The translations under genes and the position numbers were made by a program. A stretch of 7,229 nt of DNA from Alphaproteobacteria bacterium. Its GTDB lineage: Bacteria > Pseudomonadota > Alphaproteobacteria > Caulobacterales > Caulobacteraceae. Shown piece after piece: positions 1 through 5,343 of the stretch. The stretch lies in assembly GCA_028869395.1 (NCBI GenBank), contig JAGWSE010000116.1:1-7229 (forward strand). Reading direction: 5' to 3'. The notes below the pieces were generated by a model that was given only the letters and a program-made list of their open reading frames with translations, did no database searches and had not been told where the DNA came from. How positions within the stretch are numbered: the first letter of the stretch is position 1; each line of letters begins with the position of its first letter.

Positions 1-256
1 CGAGGCGGGCCAGCTCGTGACCGGCTCGTTCATGGACTACTGCATGCCCCGGGCCGACGACCTGCCGAGCTTCGAGGTCGACACCACCGTCACGCCTTGC
101 ACCCACAATCCGCTGGGCGTGAAGGGTTGCGGCGAGGCGGGCGCGATCGGCGCTCCGGCGGCCGTGATGAACGCCGTGACCGACGCGCTGGGCGTCAAGG
201 ACCTCGCCATGCCCGCCTCGCCCGAGCGGGTGTGGCGCGCGCTGCAGCCGGCCTGA
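1..256 (+). CDS. Molybdopterin-binding large subunit of a xanthine dehydrogenase / CO dehydrogenase family enzyme (C-terminal end, partial)
   Basis: The open frame enters from the left edge (first full codon at base 2) and ends at TGA 254-256, giving 84 C-terminal residues. It contains the family signature GSFMDYCMPRADDLP, followed by NPLGVKGCGEAGAIGAP. The Glu of the GCGEAG segment corresponds to the conserved active-site glutamate of molybdenum hydroxylases, which acts as base next to the Mo-pterin centre. The end (PERVWRAL) is typical of CoxL-type subunits, so this is the natural C-terminus. Known for the family: the large subunit binds molybdopterin cytosine dinucleotide and the substrate in a cytoplasmic heterotrimer with FAD and [2Fe-2S] subunits, and the FAD subunit follows directly here. 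The substrate cannot be read from this fragment. True CO dehydrogenase is identified by an AYXCSFR active-site loop that lies outside the window, so I do not call it coxL. Confidence 0.9.
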   Translation, partial: EAGQLVTGSFMDYCMPRADDLPSFEVDTTVTPCTHNPLGVKGCGEAGAIGAPAAVMNAVTDALGVKDLAMPASPERVWRALQPA

Positions 257-267
257 AGGAGCGCCCC

Positions 268-1065
268 ATGAACGCCTTCGACTATCATCGCCCGGACAGT
301 GTCGAAGCCGCCGTCGCAGCCCGCCGGAGCGCCGCCGATGGCGCTTACCTGGCCGGCGGCATGACGCTGATCCCGACCCTGAAGCAGGGGCTGGCGGCCC
401 CTTCCGACCTCGTCGACCTGGGCGCCGTGGCAGGCCTATCGGGGATCACCGTTTCGCCGGAGCGGGTGACCATCGGCGCGATGACGCGGCATGCTGACGT
501 GGCGGCCTCGGCGGAGGTGAAGCGGGCGATCCCCGCGCTCGCGTTCCTCGCCTCGGAGATCGGCGACGCCCAGGTGAGGAACCGCGGCACGATCGGCGGC
601 TCCCTGGCCAACAGCGACCCCGCGGCGGATTATCCGGCCGCCGTGACCGGCCTCGGCGCGGCGATCGTCACCGACCGGCGGTCCATCGCCGCGGACGATT
701 ACTTCGTCGATCTCTTCGAGACGGCGTTGGAGCCCGGCGAACTGATCCGCGCCGTGGAGTTCCCGGTTCCGAAGCGGGCCGCCTACCGCAAGTTCCGCCA
801 CCCGGCGTCCCGCTATGCGGTGGTGGGCGTGTTCGTCGCCGACTTCGGCGGGCGCTTCCGCGTGGGGGTGACCGGCGCCGGTCCTTGCGCCTTCCGCCTG
901 CCAGCCCTGGAGGAGGCGCTCGCGCGCAGGGCCGACCCCACGGCGGCCGATGGTCTGAAGGTGGACTCCAGCCGCTTCAATTCCGACCTGCACGCTTCGG
1001 CCGAGTACCGCGCGCACCTCGTGAAGGTCATGGCCCGACGCGCCATTGCGGCGCTGTTCGAATAG
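268..1065 (+). CDS. FAD-binding medium subunit of a xanthine dehydrogenase / CO dehydrogenase family enzyme (CoxM-like)
   Basis: This 265-residue protein has the usual length for the family. The ATG at 268 follows an AAGGAG ribosome binding site at 256-261 that overlaps the stop codon of the large subunit, so the two are probably translationally coupled. The N-terminal half is the FAD-binding fold with two signatures: AGGMT at residues 29-33 (pyrophosphate contact) and RGTIGGSLANSDPAADYP starting at residue 106. Roughly residue 165 to the end is the CO dehydrogenase flavoprotein C-terminal domain. In the family this subunit takes electrons from the [2Fe-2S] subunit and passes them to an acceptor such as NAD, quinone or oxygen. 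It lacks the extra 4Fe-4S insertion of 4-hydroxybenzoyl-CoA reductase beta subunits. No [2Fe-2S] subunit gene follows; if the complex is complete, that gene lies upstream of the window or elsewhere. The family call is firm, the substrate unknown. Confidence 0.92.
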   Translation: MNAFDYHRPDSVEAAVAARRSAADGAYLAGGMTLIPTLKQGLAAPSDLVDLGAVAGLSGITVSPERVTIGAMTRHADVAASAEVKRAIPALAFLASEIGDAQVRNRGTIGGSLANSDPAADYPAAVTGLGAAIVTDRRSIAADDYFVDLFETALEPGELIRAVEFPVPKRAAYRKFRHPASRYAVVGVFVADFGGRFRVGVTGAGPCAFRLPALEEALARRADPTAADGLKVDSSRFNSDLHASAEYRAHLVKVMARRAIAALFE

Positions 1066-1112
1066 ACGTCGACCCCGCCTGTCACGTCTCGAACGCGAGG
1101 GCATGGACTGAC

Positions 1113-1120
1113 GCTACGTC
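1113..1120 (+). promoter_or_regulatory. Possible -10-like element upstream of the thiolase gene
   Basis: GCTACGTC matches 7 of 8 positions of the Caulobacter housekeeping -10 consensus GCTANAWC. No good -35 (TTGAC-type) was found at 10-14 bases upstream; the best match is about 4 of 7. If real, transcription would start a few bases before the inverted repeat at 1134-1162. A single eight-base match in GC-rich DNA is weak evidence. Confidence 0.2.
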
Positions 1121-1133
1121 GGGTGCACAAGAT

Positions 1134-1162
1134 GAACCTCGTCCCACCTGACGACGAGGTTC
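1134..1162 (+). promoter_or_regulatory. Perfect 10-bp inverted repeat covering the thiolase ribosome binding site
   Basis: GAACCTCGTC at 1134-1143 is the exact reverse complement of GACGAGGTTC at 1153-1162, with a 9-base spacer. The right arm contains GAGG (1156-1159), the only Shine-Dalgarno-like sequence before the thiolase ATG at 1169. As DNA it could be an operator for a dimeric regulator, for example TetR or GntR type. As RNA it would be a hairpin hiding the ribosome binding site. It lacks a T-tract, so it is not a standard intrinsic terminator for the upstream operon. The symmetry is seen directly; both functions are inference. Confidence 0.55.
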
Positions 1163-1168
1163 TCCGCC

Positions 1169-2419
1169 ATGCCCGAAGCCCTGATCATCGACGCCTGCCG
1201 CACGCCCCGAGGCATCGGCAAGGTTGGCAAAGGCGCGCTCGCCGACCAGCACCCACAGCATCTCGCGGCCACCGTGCTGAAGGCGATCGCCGAGCGGAAC
1301 CACCTCAAGACCGAGGAGGTCGACGACATCATCTGGGGCACCGCCTCCCAGAACGGCAAGCAGGGCAACGACCTCGGCCGCATGGCCGCACTCGACGCCG
1401 GCTACGACGTCCGCGCCTCCGGCGTGACGCTGAACCGCTTCTGCGGCTCGGGGATCACGACCGTGAATCTGGGCGCCGCCCAGATCATGGCCGGCATGGA
1501 AGACCTGGTGATCGCCGGGGGCACCGAGATGATGTCCTACACCGCGACGCTCGCCGCGCAGCGGGGCGCCGAAGAAGGACCCGCGCTGATGGATGCGGGC
1601 AACCTGCGCCTGCGCCATAGCCACCCGCAGTCACACCAGGGCGTCTGCGCCGATGCGATCGCCACGCTCCAGAACATCCCGCGCGAGGCGCTGGACGAGC
1701 TGGCCTACGTGAGCCAGCAGCGCGCGGCTGTGGCCATAGACGAAGGCCGGTTCGACCGCTCGCTGGTGCCGCACTATCGCGAGGACGGCACACTGGCGCT
1801 CGACCGCGAGGAGTTCCCGAGGCCCCAGACGACTTTGGAAGGCCTTGCCGGCCTGAAGCCCTCGTTCGAGGCGATGGCCAATGCGCCGATCGACGCTGAG
1901 GGCACGACGCTCGCCGGGCTGATCCAGCAGGTCTATCCGGACCTGAAGTTCCGCCACGTTCACCACGCGGGCAACTCCTCGGGCGTGGTGGACGGCGCAG
2001 CCGCCGTCCTGCTCGCCTCGCCCGAGTACGCCAGGAAGAACGGGCTGAAGGCCCGCGCCCGCGTGGTCGCCATGGCCAATGTCGGCGACTGCCCCACCCT
2101 GATGCTCAACGCGCCGGTCCCGGCCGCGAAGAAGGTGCTGAAGAAGGCGGGCCTCACGCCGGACGACATCGACCTGTGGGAGATCAACGAGGCTTTCGCC
2201 GTCGTCGCCGAGAAGTTCATCCGCGACCTCGAGCTCGACCGTGAGAAGGTCAATGTCAACGGCGGCGCCATGGCGCTCGGCCATCCCATCGGCGCGACGG
2301 GCTCGATCCTCATCGGGACCATCGTCGACGAGCTGGAGCGGCGCGACCTGAAGCGCGGCCTGGTCACCATGTGCGCCGCGGGCGGCATGGCGCCGGCGAT
2401 CATCGTCGAGCGCGTCTGA
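1169..2419 (+). CDS. Thiolase family protein (acetyl-CoA C-acetyltransferase / 3-ketoacyl-CoA thiolase)
   Basis: At 416 residues the protein is slightly longer than the usual 390-400. Thiolases either cleave 3-ketoacyl-CoA with CoA or condense two acyl-CoAs. All hallmarks are present: the nucleophile Cys92 in NRFCGSG; the HAGNSSGVVDGAAAVLL segment of the C-terminal thiolase half; EINEAF at 338-343, with Asn340; His372 in GHPIGATG; and the second active-site Cys402 in CAAGGM. The GG run after Cys402 deviates from the common CxGGGxG form (CAAGGMA here). The ATG at 1169 is preceded by GAGG at 1156-1159, which lies inside an inverted repeat. The dehydrogenase that would make its 3-ketoacyl-CoA substrate follows 20 bases downstream, supporting a degradative (thiolytic) role, probably in branched or alicyclic acyl-CoA or fatty acid breakdown. 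Chain-length preference and symbol (atoB, phaA, fadA) cannot be decided, so none is given. Confidence 0.93.
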   Translation: MPEALIIDACRTPRGIGKVGKGALADQHPQHLAATVLKAIAERNHLKTEEVDDIIWGTASQNGKQGNDLGRMAALDAGYDVRASGVTLNRFCGSGITTVNLGAAQIMAGMEDLVIAGGTEMMSYTATLAAQRGAEEGPALMDAGNLRLRHSHPQSHQGVCADAIATLQNIPREALDELAYVSQQRAAVAIDEGRFDRSLVPHYREDGTLALDREEFPRPQTTLEGLAGLKPSFEAMANAPIDAEGTTLAGLIQQVYPDLKFRHVHHAGNSSGVVDGAAAVLLASPEYARKNGLKARARVVAMANVGDCPTLMLNAPVPAAKKVLKKAGLTPDDIDLWEINEAFAVVAEKFIRDLELDREKVNVNGGAMALGHPIGATGSILIGTIVDELERRDLKRGLVTMCAAGGMAPAIIVERV

Positions 2420-2439
2420 GCGCGGGCAGGGGGGAAGCC

Positions 2440-3222
2440 ATGGATCTTACGGACGCCTCGGCCCTGGTCACGGGCGGCGCGGGCGGGTTCGGCGGTGCGA
2501 CCGTGCGCCGGCTCGCCGAGCGTGGCGCCAGGGTGGTCATCGCCGACATGCATGCTGAGCGCGGCGAGGCGCTCGCCAAGGAGGTCGGCAAGGGCGCGGT
2601 CTTCGTGCGCACCGACATCATGGACGAGGGCTCCATCGCCGAGGCCGTTCAGACGGCCGTCCGCCTGGCTCCGTTGCGGGCGGCCGTGGTCGTCCACGGC
2701 GGCCCGCCCGCCCCTGGCGCGACCGGGCCCCAGCGCGTGGTCAATCGCGAGGGCAAGCGGCTGCCGCTCTCGCAGTTTGCTCACACCGTGAACGTCTATC
2801 TGGTCAGCGCCTTCGCGGTGACCAGCCAGGCGGCCGAGGCCATGGCGAAGAACGAGCCCCTGGATTCCAACCAGCGCGGCGTGATCATCAACACCGCCTC
2901 GATCGCCGGGTACGAGGGCCAGCCCGGCCAGTCAGGCTATTCGGCGGCCAAGGGCGGCATCATCGGCATGACGCTGACCATCGCCCGCGACCTCGCGCCG
3001 CTGGGGATCCGGGTCATGGCCATCGCGCCGGGGACGTTCCTGACCTTCGCCTATTCGTCGCGCATGACCGACGAGCAGGCGCAGGCCCACTGGGGCCCCA
3101 CCGTGCCCAACCCCAAGCGGATGGGGGATCCGGACGAGTACGCGAGGCTCGCCGCCCACATCGTCGAGAACGATTTCCTGAACGGCACGACCATCCGCCT
3201 GGACGGCGCGCAACGGTTCTGA
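2440..3222 (+). CDS. Short-chain dehydrogenase resembling 3-hydroxy-2-methylbutyryl-CoA / 3-hydroxyacyl-CoA dehydrogenase (HSD10-like)
   Basis: This 260-residue classical SDR begins with the nucleotide-binding TGGAGGFGG at residues 11-19. An acidic residue at the end of the second strand (VIADMH) implies NAD rather than NADP. The catalytic residues are Ser154 (NTAS), Tyr167 and Lys171 (YSAAK). The stretch INTASIAGYEGQPGQSGYSA, then IARDLAPLGIRVM and the C-terminal NGTTIRLDGAQRF closely parallel human HSD10 (17-beta-HSD type 10), which oxidises 3-hydroxy-2-methylbutyryl-CoA in isoleucine breakdown. One oddity is that the usual NNAG motif after strand four reads VHGG at residues 85-88, followed by two prolines. 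A purine-rich AGGGGGGAAG at 2428-2437 precedes the ATG. The gene sits 20 bases after the thiolase, probably in one operon, giving consecutive beta-oxidation steps. The exact substrate is inferred from resemblance and context. Confidence 0.88.
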   Translation: MDLTDASALVTGGAGGFGGATVRRLAERGARVVIADMHAERGEALAKEVGKGAVFVRTDIMDEGSIAEAVQTAVRLAPLRAAVVVHGGPPAPGATGPQRVVNREGKRLPLSQFAHTVNVYLVSAFAVTSQAAEAMAKNEPLDSNQRGVIINTASIAGYEGQPGQSGYSAAKGGIIGMTLTIARDLAPLGIRVMAIAPGTFLTFAYSSRMTDEQAQAHWGPTVPNPKRMGDPDEYARLAAHIVENDFLNGTTIRLDGAQRF

Positions 3223-3229
3223 AGCCGGT

Positions 3230-3649
3230 TCAGCTGAGCGCGCGGCGGGCGCTCGCCTCCACCGCTTCCCTCGGGATGAGCCGTATTGTGGAGCTTCCCT
3301 TGGCGAGCACATTGCCCGCCGGGTCGAGCAGGCGGCCTTCGGCGAAGCAGGTGGCGCGCCCCTTCCGCTCGATCCAGCCTTCGGCGGTGACGCGGCCCGG
3401 CCGGACCGGGGCGAAGTAGCTGACCTTCAGCTCCAGCGACATCGGCGTCATCTCGGGCATCAGCGAGATCGAGGCGTGCGCCATGGCCGCGTCGATCCAG
3501 CCGCAGACGAATCCGCCCTGGGCCACGCCGCCGGAATGGCACATCTCGGGACGGACCTCGTATTCGATCACCGCGCGGCCGGCGTCGTTGCTGACCACCC
3601 GCAACTGGCCTAGCGTGGTCTGAAGGGTGGGGGCGACGGCCTCGGTCAT
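3230..3649 (-). CDS. PaaI-family hotdog-fold acyl-CoA thioesterase
   Basis: The protein is 139 residues, the normal length for a single hotdog domain. The signature CHSGGVAQGGFVCGWIDAA at residues 37-55 is the central helix and preceding loop of the PaaI / THEM2 group, and LELKVSYFAPVRPG is the conserved second strand region. Asp53 matches the catalytic acid. The Asn and His of the classical NxxGxxHGG motif are His38 and Gln44 here; Gln-Gly-Gly variants are, to my recollection, frequent in proteobacterial members. Such enzymes hydrolyse acyl-CoA thioesters in the cytoplasm, often releasing CoA from dead-end aromatic or medium-chain esters. The start ATG has a GGAG purine run about 7 bases upstream. 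The gene converges on the dehydrogenase with only 7 bases between the stops, and lies 47 bases downstream of the HtrA-like gene on the same strand. Substrate unknown. Confidence 0.85.
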   Translation of the reverse strand: MTEAVAPTLQTTLGQLRVVSNDAGRAVIEYEVRPEMCHSGGVAQGGFVCGWIDAAMAHASISLMPEMTPMSLELKVSYFAPVRPGRVTAEGWIERKGRATCFAEGRLLDPAGNVLAKGSSTIRLIPREAVEASARRALS

Positions 3650-3696
3650 GCGGCTCTCCGTTTGTGTCCGCGGCCAGGCTTAATGGAAGTTGCGCC

Positions 3697-4674
3697 TCAG
3701 TTGAACTTCGGTCGCCGCAGCATCGCCGACCGGTCCATCGAGCGGACCTCGACCTCGAAGACGTCGTCGTCGCGCTGGATGCGCAGGGGGATCGTGGCCC
3801 CGGCCTCGCCCTGCGCCCACACGCGCGTGTAGAAGTCGGCGAGGTCCGAGACAGGTGCGCCGCCCACCCCCAGTACGATGTCGCCGGGTTTCAGCTCGGC
3901 GCGCGCCGCGGGGCCCTGCGGATTGGCTCCGACGATCACCACATGCGGCCCGAAATCCTGCGCCAGCACTCCCAGCCACGGCCTTGGCGGATGCGCCGGC
4001 TTGCCGCGCGCGAGGTCGTCCAGGATGGGCGGCAGAAGGTCCGTCGGCACGAACATGTTGATCGGCATGACGCCGCCGCCGTGGGTCTGGCCCTCGAGGC
4101 TCAGTGATCCGACGCCCACCAGATCGCCGTCCTGCCCGATCAGCGCCGCACCGCTCCAGTGCGGGTGCGCCGGCTCGGTGATGATGGCGCCGTCCAGCAG
4201 ATACTCCCAGTAGCCGGCGAAGCGCATGCGCGTAAGCACCTGGCCCGCCGCGGCGTGCGCCCTGCCGCCGGCCCCGGCGATGATCACTGGGCTTCCCGCT
4301 TTCAAGGCCTTGGAGTCGCCCATCCGCAGCCACGGCAAACCGAGCGGTTCGAGGGCCTGCACGAGCCCGAAACCGGTCACCGGGTCGGAGCCCAGCACGT
4401 GGGCCGCCACACGCCGACCGTCGTGCAGGGTCAAGGTGACCTCTTCGGCCTCCATGATCAGGTAGCCCATGGTGAGCACCAGCCCGTTCGGGCCGATCAC
4501 AATCCCGTTGCCGATCCGCTCCGTACCGAGCGATCCCGCCGTGAATGCGTCCTCCGGAACCAGCGCCTCGAGGGCCACGATCGCCGAGAGCGTCCGCTCC
4601 AGGTCGAACGCATAGGCGCGCGACGACGGCCGCATGCGGGGCTCGACTTCGTAGCCGTCGAAGGGAGATGTCAC
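3697..4674 (-). CDS. HtrA/DegP-like trypsin-fold protein with C-terminal PDZ domain, probably proteolytically inactive
   Basis: The protein has 325 residues. The protease-like part is at about 26-215: RIGNGIVIGPNGLVLT (53-68) matches the strand before the catalytic His of HtrA, DPVTGFGLV (97-105) the Asp segment, and HPHWSGAALIGQDGDLVG (170-187) the serine loop. A PDZ domain follows at about 232-312 (WLGV, then ELKPGDIVLGVGG). The expected TNNHVV reads TMGYLI, so His is Tyr71. The Asp of T-D-L-A is Gly101. GNSGGPL is HWSGAAL, keeping Ser174 but losing the glycines of the oxyanion loop. No signal peptide or membrane segment is visible, unlike periplasmic DegP, so a cytoplasmic scaffold or peptide-binding role is inferred. 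The GTG start at 4674 was chosen because a perfect AGGAGG lies 7 bases upstream; an internal ATG at codon 14 is the alternative. It may be co-transcribed with the thioesterase downstream. The fold is firm, inactivity likely. Confidence 0.85.
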   Translation of the reverse strand: MTSPFDGYEVEPRMRPSSRAYAFDLERTLSAIVALEALVPEDAFTAGSLGTERIGNGIVIGPNGLVLTMGYLIMEAEEVTLTLHDGRRVAAHVLGSDPVTGFGLVQALEPLGLPWLRMGDSKALKAGSPVIIAGAGGRAHAAAGQVLTRMRFAGYWEYLLDGAIITEPAHPHWSGAALIGQDGDLVGVGSLSLEGQTHGGGVMPINMFVPTDLLPPILDDLARGKPAHPPRPWLGVLAQDFGPHVVIVGANPQGPAARAELKPGDIVLGVGGAPVSDLADFYTRVWAQGEAGATIPLRIQRDDDVFEVEVRSMDRSAMLRRPKFN

Positions 4675-4681
4675 GCGCGCG

Positions 4682-4687
4682 CCTCCT
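4682..4687 (-). promoter_or_regulatory. Shine-Dalgarno sequence deciding the GTG start of the HtrA-like gene
   Basis: On the minus strand the sequence reads AGGAGG, a full anti-16S match, 7 bases before the GTG at 4674. It fixes the start at this codon, even though the frame is open much further upstream. Confidence 0.75.
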
Positions 4688-4698
4688 GCCGAGACCCC

Positions 4699-4706
4699 GA
4701 TATTGC
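4699..4706 (-). promoter_or_regulatory. Possible -10-like element for the HtrA-like gene
   Basis: On the minus strand the octamer GCAATATC matches 7 of 8 positions of the Caulobacter -10 consensus GCTANAWC, and it lies 24 bases upstream of the GTG start in a locally AT-richer patch. No clear -35 was found at the expected distance. It is weak on its own, but its position is right. Confidence 0.25.
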
Positions 4707-4851
4707 CCGAGAACCGGAATTTGGGCGGGGCCCGCGTCCGCACAAGGGGTTTGTCGAAGGCGTGATCGCGTTTGCGCCCGCCATGCATCCTGAGGCGCCC
4801 CTTCGGCCGGCCAATTGATCTGGCGCACGGCGGCGGGGGCTCCGGAGTGTC

Positions 4852-5322
4852 ATGCTTCCCGCAAAACCCGGAGACCGCGAGATGGGTGTAATTGATCGGC
4901 ACGAGGGAAGCAGCGCCCCGCCAGAACCGGCGGTCGCGCCGAACGCGGGCGCCGGCCAGGTGATCCCGGAGCGCCGGCCGATCGTGGCGACCGGGCGAGG
5001 CGTTGGGGAGGGCGTCGCCACCGGTCTCGCCAGATATATCCACGCCGCGGCAGATCTCGCCGCGTTGCGCCCAGGCGAGATCCTGATGGCGCAGGCGATC
5101 GAGCCTGGCTGGGCGACGAAGACGAAGGGAATCTCGGCCCTGGTCGTCAACGCGGGCGACCCCTCCGGAGTCGCCGCGGCCCTGGCGCGCAAGTTCGCGA
5201 TCCCGGCGGTGGTCGGGACCGTTGACGGCGCCTCCCCCGCCTGGACCGGCGCGACACTGATGGTCTGCGTCGAAGATGGCGGCGCCGGTGTGGTCTACGA
5301 GTGTCGCGGTCCCTCCGCCTGA
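4852..5322 (+). CDS. Free-standing PEP-utiliser-type swivelling (phosphohistidine) domain protein lacking the active-site histidine
   Basis: The protein has 156 residues. Residues 1-42 are a Pro/Ala-rich leader with no recognisable fold. From about 43 to 150 it matches the mobile domain of PEP synthase and pyruvate phosphate dikinase: IVATGRGVGEGVATG, GEILMAQAIEPGWA (75-88), SALVVNAGDPSGVAAALARKF (95-115), IPAVVGT (117-123) and a GAGVVYE end. In active family members the loop is GGRTxHAAIIARE and the His carries phosphate from PEP. In an ungapped alignment that His is Val107 here, preceded by Gly106. Phosphotransfer through this residue is therefore unlikely; the protein may be regulatory or structural. 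The ATG at 4852 has GGAG at 4844-4847. An in-frame ATG at 4882, with GGAG at 4870-4873 and 8-base spacing, is an equally good start that would drop 10 residues. The phosphorylase follows in the same frame, 21 bases after the stop. Confidence 0.82.
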   Translation: MLPAKPGDREMGVIDRHEGSSAPPEPAVAPNAGAGQVIPERRPIVATGRGVGEGVATGLARYIHAAADLAALRPGEILMAQAIEPGWATKTKGISALVVNAGDPSGVAAALARKFAIPAVVGTVDGASPAWTGATLMVCVEDGGAGVVYECRGPSA

Positions 5323-5343
5323 TCTGGCGCGGCGCTTTCCTCC

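Larger units (their letters stand above)
4675..4851. other. Divergent intergenic region between the HtrA-like gene and the swivelling-domain gene
   Basis: This 177-base stretch separates two genes transcribed away from each other and must hold promoters for both if both are expressed. The only candidates visible are the AGGAGG ribosome binding site and a -10-like octamer, both on the minus strand. On the plus strand there is GGAG at 4844-4847, four bases before the ATG at 4852, and no convincing promoter. The minus-strand frame of the HtrA-like gene stays open through the whole region, but nothing in it looks like protein and the strong ribosome binding site argues against a longer N-terminus. 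Confidence 0.6.

Noticed and set aside
1..1065. Naming the first two genes coxL and coxM (aerobic CO dehydrogenase)
   Set aside because: The defining active-site loop of the large subunit is outside the window, and many related hydroxylases share the visible motifs.
1088..1099. CTCG-AACG-CGAG mini-hairpin after the FAD subunit gene as a terminator
   Set aside because: Four base pairs and no T-tract; such tetramers are frequent in GC-rich sequence.
436..1104. Minus-strand open frame of 222 codons opposite the FAD subunit gene
   Set aside because: It lies wholly antisense to a well-supported gene, has an Arg/Gly-rich composition and no family motif. It is a shadow of GC-rich codon usage.
1631..2284. 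Minus-strand open frame of 217 codons opposite the thiolase gene
   Set aside because: It is antisense to the thiolase active-site regions, with no recognisable domain; shadow frame.
3682..3705. Short inverted repeat GAAGTT / AACTTC around the end of the HtrA-like gene as a terminator
   Set aside because: Only six base pairs with a 12-base loop, low GC arms and no T-tract; not distinguishable from chance.
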